DNA from: Spirochaetes bacterium RIFOXYC1_FULL_54_7
GTDB lineage: Bacteria > Spirochaetota > Spirochaetia > Treponematales > UBA12059
Assembly (NCBI GenBank): GCA_001830645.1
Contig: MIBM01000292.1
Span: 1 to 6,060 of the forward strand
Length of the DNA: 6,060 bases
Direction: 5' to 3'
In this document: piece by piece, positions 1-6,060 of the stretch
How the letters are laid out: each line of letters opens with the position of its first letter
How positions within the stretch are numbered: the stretch's first letter is position 1
The notes under the pieces: model-generated
What the model saw: the letters and a program-made list of their open reading frames with translations, nothing else
Told to the model about the DNA's origin: nothing
Database searches by the model: none
Program-made: the position numbers and the translations under genes

Positions 1-1167
1 ACACCAGGACCTGAACATGGACTCCCCTATGGCCTCGGTGGCATAGCGCACGTTGGCGTTGGCCTTTACTGCCGGACCGCCATTCAGCACAGGCGCAAAG
101 TCCTCGTCAAACTTGTCCGCATAGGCAGGGTGCCAGGCTTGGGCACCATCTACAGAGACCTGGAAGGATTTAGCCAGTGCGCGGTAGCTGTCTTCTGCCT
201 CGTTGTAGCCAGATCCGCCTGTCCCTGTTCCGGTACCACTACCCATCGCCTCGTTCATCCCGGTGCCATTACGTCGTGAAGCGATGCAGATGCGGCTGAT
301 GATGGTTGACAACAAACTTGAGGCTGCACCCCGGCTGGTGGCGGATCCTATCTCCTCGTTGTCAAAGAGAACAGCCATCTGGCCATGGACTGCTGGCCTG
401 GCAGCGCAGAAGGCCGTCAGTATTGCATGGCAGCCAGCCAGGTTGTCTATCCTTGGAGCCGACAGGATCTCGTTATCATTGCCATATACAAAGGATCTGG
501 CAGCATCAGTGAAAGCAAGCTCGGCACTCAGGATATCGGACTCCGGTATGCCAAGTTCAACTGCCAACGCTCCAAGAACCCAGCTGTACCCAGAGGAATC
601 TTTAACTACAGTTTTCGATGCACCTCTGACAGCGACCAGGGGTAAGAGGGCCGTGTTCACAGGGAACTCGACTCCCTTGTTCATATCCCGGTTGAAATGA
701 ATGGCAAGGTTTGGAATCTGGGCCATAGGCCGCGCAAAATTGACTAGTCCAACTCTGAAACCGCCATCCACACCCCTGGTCACCACCCGCCCGGCGAGTG
801 ACAGTGGTCTGTCCAGCCAGGAACTGTGTATGGGACCGCCATAAACTTCTACCGCCACCCGTTCCATGCCTCTGGACTCTACGGATTTTTCAATCCTGGC
901 CCTGAGTCCAGGCGCATCGGTGTGGGCCCCGGCAATGGCAAAGCCGGCCTCCGCTGGAGCACTGGTGCCGGTACGGAAGGCTATCAGGGCAGCATCGTCC
1001 CTGACCACGAAATACAATGAACCTTGATCAAGTTTCCAGCTGTCGCCTTCGTACAGGCGTACAGCACCATGGGCCTTGAGCAAGGCCTGAGAAGAATCCA
1101 CAGCATGGAAGGCCGTAGGTGATGCATCGATATAGTCGCACAAGGCGCGGATATGATTGGTAGACAT
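1..1167 (-). CDS. M18 family aminopeptidase (aspartyl aminopeptidase-like), 3' end outside window
   Basis: This frame is open from an ATG at 1167 to the left edge (389 codons, no stop), so the C-terminus is missing. It reads as a cytosolic zinc aminopeptidase of MEROPS family M18, which removes N-terminal residues, often acidic ones, from peptides. Visible family motifs in order are GAHTDAPG (metal ligand H82, D84), YGGPIHSSWLDRPLSLAGRV (109-128), IPNLAIH (H157, matching the conserved active-site His of DNPEP), PRIDNLAGC (bridging D241), FDNEEIGS (catalytic E271, ligand E272), D340 before AWHP, and NGGPAVKANANVRYAT. The last metal-binding His should lie past the window edge. The family DMAHAVHPN motif is DGAQAWHPA here, so the first His is Gln343 while H346 is kept. 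A Gly/Thr-rich run occupies residues 309-320. The start lies 4 bp after the regulator's stop, with a weak AAGTGA ribosome-binding sequence over that stop, so translation is probably coupled. The exact substrate preference cannot be read from sequence. Confidence 0.93.
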   Translation of the reverse strand, partial: MSTNHIRALCDYIDASPTAFHAVDSSQALLKAHGAVRLYEGDSWKLDQGSLYFVVRDDAALIAFRTGTSAPAEAGFAIAGAHTDAPGLRARIEKSVESRGMERVAVEVYGGPIHSSWLDRPLSLAGRVVTRGVDGGFRVGLVNFARPMAQIPNLAIHFNRDMNKGVEFPVNTALLPLVAVRGASKTVVKDSSGYSWVLGALAVELGIPESDILSAELAFTDAARSFVYGNDNEILSAPRIDNLAGCHAILTAFCAARPAVHGQMAVLFDNEEIGSATSRGAASSLLSTIISRICIASRRNGTGMNEAMGSGTGTGTGGSGYNEAEDSYRALAKSFQVSVDGAQAWHPAYADKFDEDFAPVLNGGPAVKANANVRYATEAIGESMFRSWC

Positions 1168-1171
1168 AGGT

Positions 1172-1513
1172 TCACTTTACACGGCTGGCAAGGCGGCCCG
1201 CAAGTGCCCTGGATTCGAACCAGGCCCGTATCAATACAGCCCGAGCCTCGCCAAGGGTGGCAGCGCTGTCCACACCAAGGCCAGTCCTCTCCTCGATCAG
1301 GACAGTAAGGGTGGCCTCCAGGGTCAGGCCCCTGTCTCTAACCAGGTGGCGGACTCTCAGAAGCAGGGCCAGGTCAGCATCGGTCCAGGCTCGACGCCCG
1401 GACTGGCTACGTGACGGCGACAGTATGGGCAGAGCATGCTCCCAATAACGGAGTACGTGCTCACCTACCCCGAGAAGCCGTTCCACATCGCCGGTACGAT
1501 ACGGGCCGGACAT
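1172..1513 (-). CDS. Small MerR-family transcriptional regulator
   Basis: This 113-residue protein carries a MerR-type winged helix-turn-helix at residues 5-60: YRTGDVERLLGV forms the first helices, HVLRYWEHALP is the hallmark MerR segment, and GRRAWTDADLALLLRVRHL is the wing and following helix. The remainder (61-113) is a short helical, arginine-rich tail. There is no effector-binding domain and no cysteine, so it is not a metal- or redox-sensing MerR of the classic kind. It resembles the short MerR proteins I associate with spirochaetes, but I cannot name a regulon. The ATG at 1513 follows the der stop by 3 bp and has a good ribosome-binding site (AGGAAG, 1520-1525, 6-nt spacing) inside the end of der. 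It is therefore almost certainly expressed with der and probably translationally coupled to it. The M18 gene follows 4 bp downstream. Family is confident, function unknown. Confidence 0.9.
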   Translation of the reverse strand: MSGPYRTGDVERLLGVGEHVLRYWEHALPILSPSRSQSGRRAWTDADLALLLRVRHLVRDRGLTLEATLTVLIEERTGLGVDSAATLGEARAVLIRAWFESRALAGRLASRVK

Positions 1514-1516
1514 GGT

Positions 1517-2914
1517 CTACTTCCTGTCCAGATCCTCGAAGCGCTTGCGTGACGGTTTGAGGGAAAGGGAAACCGGCACCTGGGTAAAACCGAGCTCCGA
1601 ACGGATCTTGTTCCTGAGATACGATTGATAAGATTCGCTGACCGCTTCAGGTCGGGTGGCAAAGAAAGTGAAGGATACAGGATTCACACCCGTCTGCACC
1701 GCGTAACGCAGTTTGAAGAAGGTCTTGGATCCAACTGGAGGTGGATAGTCGGCCAGCCACTTCTGAACCGCATCGTTGAGGACACTGGTGCCAATCCGTT
1801 TGTGCAGCTGGTCAAAGAGCTCCACGGCGGTCTTCAGGACCTTGTCCACACCTGTCCCGTCGCGGCCCGACAAGGGAAGCACCGGAGCGTAGGCCATCTG
1901 GCCAAAGAAGAACTGCAGTCGGTCCCGGGAGGCCTCGAAGGCGTTCTTTATATCCGGCATGGCATCCCATTTGTTCAGTGCAAAGATGACGCCCCTGCCC
2001 TTGTCTGTTGCCAAGCGCACAATTTTCTTGTCTTGATCTGAAAGGCCCTCCACCGCATCTATCATGAGGATGACCACGTCAGCCCGGTCAAGGGTCTTTA
2101 TGGCCCGGTTCACCGAGTAGTACTCTACGGATTCAGTGACCTTGGCCTTGCGGCGCATACCGGCTGTATCCAGGACAGTGAACTCCCGACCTTTCCATAC
2201 GAAACGGCCCTCCACAACATCCCGGGTAGTACCCGGCATGTTGCTTACAATCGACCGCTCCTGACCTAGCAGGCGGTTCAGCAGGGTGGACTTGCCAACA
2301 TTCGGCTTTCCCATGATGGCTACACGGATATCGGTATGCTCGTCGGTGTACGGCTCTGCCTTTGACCAGTCCAGCTTGGATATAACCAGTTCTTCCAGTT
2401 CGTCTATGTGGCGGCCATGCTCGGCTGAAACAAAGACCATGTCCTTGTAACCCCAGGATGCATGGTTCCAGGCTCTGAGATCCCGTTCGGGGCTGTCGGC
2501 CTTGTTTACCACCAGTATGGTCTTGTTGGCATATTTCCGCAGTCTGGCGGCGAATTCCTCATCCTCGGGTGTAACATTGACCACGTCCACCAGAAATAGC
2601 ACCAGGTCTGCCCGCTCTACCCTATCCCAGCTCTTGGCAGAGACCTGCTCATCCATCTCGTCGCGTTCCAGTTTCAACCCACCGGTATCTACGAGCAGGA
2701 CGGGCATCCCGGCATCATAGGGCAGCCATTCGGCCTCGATGGGATCCCGGGTGACCCCGGGTGTAGGGTCTACGATGGACTTGCGTGACCTGAGAAGCCT
2801 GTTGAACAGGGTGGATTTTCCGGCGTTTGGCCTGCCGGCTATTGCTACAACTGGCAGGTTGCGCCAGCGTTTGATCGGAGCGCTCAGAGCGTCCGGGTCG
2901 TTCATATCGTTCAT
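1517..2914 (-). CDS. der: Ribosome biogenesis GTPase Der (EngA)
   Basis: Der is a double-GTPase needed for maturation of the 50S ribosomal subunit. Numbering here is from the upstream ATG at 2923 (468 residues). G domain 1 shows GRPNAGKS (30-37), the PTPGVTRD switch (T58), DTGG (79-82) and NKAD (140-143). G domain 2 shows GKPNVGKS (205-212), PGTTRD (T233), DTAG (252-255) and NKWD (317-320). A C-terminal KH-like domain follows (about 375-457), so all expected parts are present at normal length. The first P-loop has Ala where Val is usual (NAGKS). There is a charged tail of roughly 20 residues before domain 1. Three in-frame ATGs are available (2923, 2914, 2905). I chose 2914 because a promoter -10 box ends at 2924, directly against the first ATG, so a transcript would begin near 2916. 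Starting at 2914 gives 465 residues. It heads a der-MerR-M18 unit and lies 87 bp after ptsI. Confidence 0.97.
   Translation of the reverse strand: MNDMNDPDALSAPIKRWRNLPVVAIAGRPNAGKSTLFNRLLRSRKSIVDPTPGVTRDPIEAEWLPYDAGMPVLLVDTGGLKLERDEMDEQVSAKSWDRVERADLVLFLVDVVNVTPEDEEFAARLRKYANKTILVVNKADSPERDLRAWNHASWGYKDMVFVSAEHGRHIDELEELVISKLDWSKAEPYTDEHTDIRVAIMGKPNVGKSTLLNRLLGQERSIVSNMPGTTRDVVEGRFVWKGREFTVLDTAGMRRKAKVTESVEYYSVNRAIKTLDRADVVILMIDAVEGLSDQDKKIVRLATDKGRGVIFALNKWDAMPDIKNAFEASRDRLQFFFGQMAYAPVLPLSGRDGTGVDKVLKTAVELFDQLHKRIGTSVLNDAVQKWLADYPPPVGSKTFFKLRYAVQTGVNPVSFTFFATRPEAVSESYQSYLRNKIRSELGFTQVPVSLSLKPSRKRFEDLDRK
1520..1525 (-). promoter_or_regulatory. Ribosome-binding site of the MerR gene
   Basis: AGGAAG reads on the minus strand 6 nt before the ATG at 1513, inside the last codons of der. 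It shows that this genome uses Shine-Dalgarno initiation for internal operon genes, in contrast to ptsI and der, which lack such a sequence. Confidence 0.7.
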
Positions 2915-2923
2915 TTGAGGCAT

Positions 2924-2952
2924 AGAATACCCGAAAACTGTGCTAGTGTCAC
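2924..2952 (-). promoter_or_regulatory. Predicted sigma-70-type promoter for der
   Basis: On the minus strand, GTGACA (2947-2952; 5 of 6 to TTGACA) is followed by exactly 17 bp and then TATTCT (2924-2929; 4 of 6 to TATAAT, with the key T1, A2 and T6). The -10 box ends 9 nt before the ATG at 2914, and transcription is expected to start near 2916-2917. This leaves a leader of about 2-3 nt. The spacing is optimal but the -10 is moderate, so this is a prediction. The identical geometry at ptsI raises confidence. Confidence 0.55.
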
Positions 2953-3001
2953 GCGGTCGCGAGGCTCGTACGGTTGTCGCTGCCTTCAGTTGTGTCTGGT
3001 T

Positions 3002-4744
3002 TCAGTCGCCCAGGGCAATAACCTTCTTGAGCCGGTCATGCAGCAAGGCGTCTATCTCCCTATGGGTACCAAGGCTCATGGCCTCTTCGGCCAAGACTAC
3101 CGCTTCAGCCTTGGTTACCGCCCTGATGGTCTTCTTTACCGCAGGAACAGAGACCGCGGACATCGAGAACTCGTCGAGCCCAAGACCAAGGAGTACTACC
3201 GCGGCATGCAGATCGCTGGCCATTTCGCCGCACATGGACACCGGTATGCCAGCGGCATGTCCGTCGTCTATGACACGTTTTATCAGCCTGAGCACTGCCG
3301 GATGGAAGGGCTCATGCAGATAGGCTACCCGCTCGTTGCCCCGGTCCACCGCGATGGTGTACTGGATGAGATCATTGGTACCAATGGAGAAGAAGTCAAC
3401 CTTGCGGGCCAGTATGTCGGCGGTCATGGCGGCGCTGGGTATCTCTATCATGATGCCAACGGGCATATCACGGCGGTATGGCTGCCCACGCTTGTCACAT
3501 GAAACTTTGGCTTCCTCGAGGGCATCAAGGGCGGCATCCAGTTCGTCTGCGCCAGAGATCATGGGGAACATTATGCGGGCATCACCCACCACGCTGGCCC
3601 TCAGTATGGCCCGGAGCTGGCTCTGGAACAGTTCCTTGTCAGCCAGGCAGTATCGTATTGCCCGCCAGCCCAGGAGCGGATTCTTCTCGGATTCAAGTGC
3701 CAGGTCGGGTACCACCTTGTCGCCACCCACATCCAGGGTCCTTATGGTTACCGGCTTGGAGCCCATTACCTCAAGCACCGTGCGGTAGGCCTCGTACTGG
3801 GCCTGCTCGCTGGGGGCCCTGCCGGGTTGTAGGAAAAGGAACTCCGAACGGAACAAGCCAATGCCCTCTGCACCATGGCGCAGAACCGACTCCGTCTCTT
3901 CCGGCACCTCGATATTGGCCTTGACGATGACCGTGTGGCCATCCTTGCTCCTGGCAGGAAGGGATACGAACATGGCAAGATCGATATCGCGCTTGATCTT
4001 GATCTTCAGCAGGCGATGGTAGCGTTCCTTGGTGTGCTCATCGGGGTCTATGAGCACCTCACCGGTATGGCCATCCACCATGATGACATCATCATTCCGT
4101 ATGGATCGTACCATTGGTCCCAGGCCGAGTACGGCAGGAATTTCGAAGGCCCGGGCCAGAATCGCTGTATGGCTGGTTTTGCCACCAGCCGCCATGACTA
4201 TGCCTTTAACCCTGTACCGGTTCATGGCTATCATGTCCGATGGCAACAGGTTGTGGGCCACAAGCACGACATCACGGTCCAGGTCTGCCAGAGAAAAACG
4301 TTCCCTGAACATCAAATGGTTCAGGATGCGCCTCGAGATATCGTGTACATCGACAGCCCGTTCCTGAAGCAGTGGATCGCTTAAGTCCTCTAGACGCTTG
4401 ATCATGGTCTGTTCGTATTGATGCACCACCCATTCGATGTTGAGCAAAGTTTCACGTAGTGAACCCTCTATGGATTCATGCACTTCCGGGTCTTCAAGCA
4501 TAAGAAGGTGGGCCTCGAAGATGGCGCCTTGTTGTTCGCCCATCTCACGCAAGGCCCTGTCCCTCAGTCCACGGACATCATCCTTGGCCTTCCCTACAGC
4601 TACGGTAAAACGCTCCCATTCACCATCCAGTTCATGGCTTGCTATGGAGTACCGAGGTATGGTTCGTTCTTCGTCATCCAGGAAAACGAAGGCGGGTCCC
4701 AGGACTATGCCCGGTGACGCAGACAGGCCGGAGAGGGTCTTCAT
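3002..4744 (-). CDS. ptsI: PTS enzyme I (phosphoenolpyruvate-protein phosphotransferase)
   Basis: Enzyme I takes phosphate from phosphoenolpyruvate onto a histidine and passes it to HPr, the first step of the PTS in the cytosol. From the ATG at 4744 the protein has 580 residues, the usual length. Its N-terminus (MKTLSGLSASPGIVLG) aligns with the family start. The HPr-binding helical region is followed by GGKTSHTAILA with phosphorylated His192. The C-terminal PEP-binding TIM barrel shows GIGLFRSEFLF (R299), TLDVGGDK (after R335), MIEIPSAAM (E434), SIGTNDLIQYT (N457) and the MCGEMASD loop (C505). All key residues are intact. It lacks the N-terminal GAF domain of PtsP, so it is the standard form. 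A TTG at 4786 extends the frame but lies upstream of the predicted -10 box and adds no conserved sequence, so I rejected it. No ptsH or EII gene is present in the window. Some treponemes are known to have a PTS used only for regulation, but that cannot be judged here. Confidence 0.97.
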   Translation of the reverse strand: MKTLSGLSASPGIVLGPAFVFLDDEERTIPRYSIASHELDGEWERFTVAVGKAKDDVRGLRDRALREMGEQQGAIFEAHLLMLEDPEVHESIEGSLRETLLNIEWVVHQYEQTMIKRLEDLSDPLLQERAVDVHDISRRILNHLMFRERFSLADLDRDVVLVAHNLLPSDMIAMNRYRVKGIVMAAGGKTSHTAILARAFEIPAVLGLGPMVRSIRNDDVIMVDGHTGEVLIDPDEHTKERYHRLLKIKIKRDIDLAMFVSLPARSKDGHTVIVKANIEVPEETESVLRHGAEGIGLFRSEFLFLQPGRAPSEQAQYEAYRTVLEVMGSKPVTIRTLDVGGDKVVPDLALESEKNPLLGWRAIRYCLADKELFQSQLRAILRASVVGDARIMFPMISGADELDAALDALEEAKVSCDKRGQPYRRDMPVGIMIEIPSAAMTADILARKVDFFSIGTNDLIQYTIAVDRGNERVAYLHEPFHPAVLRLIKRVIDDGHAAGIPVSMCGEMASDLHAAVVLLGLGLDEFSMSAVSVPAVKKTIRAVTKAEAVVLAEEAMSLGTHREIDALLHDRLKKVIALGD

Positions 4745-4753
4745 TGTGACTGC

Positions 4754-4782
4754 ATGGTAGCGTATAAAAAACAGGCTGTCAA
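4754..4782 (-). promoter_or_regulatory. Predicted strong sigma-70-type promoter for ptsI
   Basis: On the minus strand a perfect TTGACA (4777-4782) is followed by a 17-bp spacer containing a run of six T, and then TACCAT (4754-4759; 4 of 6 to TATAAT). The -10 ends 9 nt before the ATG at 4744, and the expected start nucleotide is the A at 4747. The leader would be about 3 nt, and the gap holds no Shine-Dalgarno sequence. A second TTGACA lies 21 bp upstream (4798-4803) without a matching -10. Confidence 0.65.
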
Positions 4783-4808
4783 ACAATGGACGCTGGATGT
4801 CAACCGTT

Positions 4809-5903
4809 TCAGCGCAGCAAGGTCATGGGATTCACAAGGCGGCCATACTTCTTTACCGTAAAATGCAGATGTGGCCCGGTGGAGTATCCAGTACTGCCCA
4901 CAGCCCCGACAACTGTTGAGGTAGAAACCCTCTGCCCGGTACGCACGGCTATGCTTGACAGGTGGGCATACATGGTCGAGTACCCTGAATGATGGGCCAG
5001 AACGACATAATTGCCTGACACTGCCGAATAACCCACTGCCGACACGGAACCTTCCATAGCGGCCCGGATGGATATACCCTGGGAAGCTCCTATGTCGATG
5101 CCGGTATGGAAACTGCGCAAGCCTGTAAAGGGATCGTTGCGCCAGCCATACCAGCTGGTTATCCAGCCACGGATGGGCCAGGCAAACAGATCGCCGTTTA
5201 TCTCCCGGAGGGCAATGTTGGACAGGCGGGCATCGGGCAGGAAAAGCCTTCTGCCCGCTTCGATGGATCCCTGGGAAAGGCCATTAAGCTCGGCAGTACG
5301 TTCGGGTGAAACATTGTACACCGTTGCTATGCTTTCAAGGGTATCGTTTTTACGTGTTTCATAGAGTATGCCGTTCATGTTCGGAATCTTGAGGTACCTG
5401 CCGATGGAGATGGCTCTGGCATTGGTAACATCGTTGAAGGTTATTATGGCATCCGAGGTAACCCCGTAGCGCTCGGCTATATGGGAGATGGTATCCCCTT
5501 TGACCACCCGGTATACCGTATAGAACAGGCCATCGTCCGTAGGAGCGGGTTCATCAAAGGCAAGGTCGATGGCCACGCCATCGGGAGGATCCGGTACCAC
5601 AAAATCAGCGGGATCCGCCGCTCCCAGCGAATCAGATGCAGGCTGTACGGAATCCACCTGGACGGAGCCAAGTATGCCAAAGCCGAGAAGGCAGATCAAC
5701 ATGACCACAAGGAAGGATCGAATGCCAATATACCGGACAAGAGCCTCTTCGGTGCCAACCTTCTTCCTGAAGAACATGCCGCCTGACCCCTTTTTCACGA
5801 TATCAATCCTGGTACTCTCCGGAAGTTCAATAGTATATCGACCAACCCGGTCTTGTAAACTCTGAATTGTCTTCAATAGCGATGGAACAATAGCCGGCTC
5901 CAT
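4809..5903 (-). CDS. Membrane-anchored LysM / M23 family peptidoglycan endopeptidase
   Basis: This is a probable cell-wall hydrolase that cuts peptide cross-links in the periplasm. Numbered from the ATG at 5903 (364 residues), it has a cytosolic N-terminal segment of about 57 residues, one transmembrane helix (58-83, around FLVVMLICLLGFGILG) and an acidic, proline-rich linker. Two LysM repeats follow (about 129-174 and 181-223; YRVVKGDTISHIAERY, then YETRKNDTLESIATVY). The M23 (lysostaphin/LytM-like) domain covers about 240-361. Its zinc and catalytic residues are complete: HTGID gives H266 and D270, YAHL gives H314, and HLHF gives H345 and H347. It is therefore likely an active enzyme rather than a degenerate EnvC/NlpD-type activator. 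The frame also extends to a GTG at 5909 and a TTG at 5924 that overlaps the upstream stop. None has a clear ribosome-binding site, and ATG is the default choice. It lies 17 bp after the VWA gene, suggesting co-transcription. Confidence 0.93.
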   Translation of the reverse strand: MEPAIVPSLLKTIQSLQDRVGRYTIELPESTRIDIVKKGSGGMFFRKKVGTEEALVRYIGIRSFLVVMLICLLGFGILGSVQVDSVQPASDSLGAADPADFVVPDPPDGVAIDLAFDEPAPTDDGLFYTVYRVVKGDTISHIAERYGVTSDAIITFNDVTNARAISIGRYLKIPNMNGILYETRKNDTLESIATVYNVSPERTAELNGLSQGSIEAGRRLFLPDARLSNIALREINGDLFAWPIRGWITSWYGWRNDPFTGLRSFHTGIDIGASQGISIRAAMEGSVSAVGYSAVSGNYVVLAHHSGYSTMYAHLSSIAVRTGQRVSTSTVVGAVGSTGYSTGPHLHFTVKKYGRLVNPMTLLR

Positions 5904-5920
5904 AGGCACATGATTCCGGA

Positions 5921-6060
5921 TCAATGCGGCAGAATGATGACATCTATGGTCACACCCAGGGATTCGGCCGTGCCCTCTACCAGGGTACGGGTAACCTTGG
6001 CCCGTGGGATGGGATGGGGCGGGGCATCGCCAATGAGCACTATATGCCTGGCCTTGGCTT
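5921..6060 (-). CDS. 3' end of a probable von Willebrand factor A (VWA) domain protein
   Basis: Only the last 45 codons and the TGA stop (5921-5923) are in the window. The start lies beyond the right edge. The visible sequence has a hydrophobic beta strand leading into an aspartate motif (HIVLIGDAPPHP), then a helix-like stretch (VTRTLVEGTAESLGV) and a final hydrophobic strand (TIDVIILPH). This strand-DAPPH-helix-strand order is typical of the end of a VWA fold, where the aspartate follows the fourth strand near the metal site. Such a domain would mediate metal-dependent protein binding, but location and partners cannot be seen. The next gene starts 17 bp downstream, so the two probably share a transcript. 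The call rests on a short fragment; a different Rossmann-like fold is possible. Confidence 0.6.
   Translation of the reverse strand, partial: AKARHIVLIGDAPPHPIPRAKVTRTLVEGTAESLGVTIDVIILPH

Noticed and set aside
263..700. 145-codon open frame on the plus strand
   Set aside because: It is antisense to the M18 peptidase, whose frame is uninterrupted with clear active-site motifs.
2952..2961. CGCG-containing near-palindrome beside the der -35 box, considered as a terminator or operator
   Set aside because: The arms are only 4 bp around a 2-bp centre and no T-run follows, so it is neither a credible terminator nor a supported operator.
2915..3502. 195-codon open frame on the plus strand antisense to ptsI
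   Set aside because: It lies almost wholly opposite ptsI, shows no recognisable domain, and is what a biased codon pattern leaves on the opposite strand.
3875..4384. 169-codon open frame on the plus strand antisense to ptsI
   Set aside because: It is a mirror of the highly conserved enzyme I coding region, including the His192 region; no ribosome-binding site or family resemblance was seen.
4745..4786. TTG start at 4786 adding 14 residues to enzyme I
   Set aside because: The extension covers the predicted spacer and -10 box and precedes the conserved family N-terminus.
5904..5924. TTG (5924) or GTG (5909) as the start of the M23 peptidase
   Set aside because: No good ribosome-binding site supports either. 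A TTGA overlap with the upstream stop is possible but weaker than the ATG at 5903. I also found no convincing promoter directly before this ATG.

Overview
The window is gene-dense chromosomal DNA with every supported gene on the minus strand. In transcription order (right to left) it holds: the 3' end of a probable von Willebrand factor A (VWA) domain protein, a membrane-anchored LysM/M23 peptidoglycan peptidase, PTS enzyme I (ptsI), the ribosome-assembly GTPase Der (der/engA), a small MerR-type regulator, and an M18 (aspartyl-aminopeptidase-like) metallopeptidase that runs off the left edge. The base composition looks moderately GC-rich, and AUA (Ile) and AGG (Arg) codons are common in all the genes. 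The Der sequence (N-terminal tail, PTPGVTRDP switch region), the enzyme I and the short MerR protein next to der all look spirochaetal to me, in the Treponema/Spirochaeta group. That assignment rests on recalled family resemblance only, with no search behind it. Nothing suggests a mobile element, prophage, CRISPR array or recent transfer.

Layout. 5921-6060: VWA gene end. 4809-5903: LysM/M23 peptidase, starting 17 bp after the VWA stop. 4745-4808: short intergenic region with a strong sigma-70-type promoter for ptsI. 3002-4744: ptsI. 2915-3001: short intergenic region with a second promoter, for der. 1517-2914: der. 1172-1513: MerR regulator, 3 bp after der. 1-1167: M18 peptidase, 4 bp after the regulator. 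I see no intrinsic terminator between any of the genes. There is no gene-free stretch longer than about 90 bp.

How the genes fit together. der, the regulator gene and the M18 gene form a tightly packed unit that is very likely co-transcribed. ptsI may read through into it. The VWA and M23 genes form an upstream pair. The functions are mostly housekeeping (ribosome biogenesis, phosphotransfer, cell-wall hydrolysis, peptide turnover) and do not make one obvious pathway.

The most interesting signal is regulatory. ptsI and der each have a -35/17 bp/-10 promoter whose -10 box ends exactly 9 nt before the favoured ATG, with no Shine-Dalgarno sequence. This predicts (nearly) leaderless mRNAs for both. 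The downstream regulator gene, by contrast, has a clear Shine-Dalgarno sequence. I did not find an undescribed multi-gene system here.
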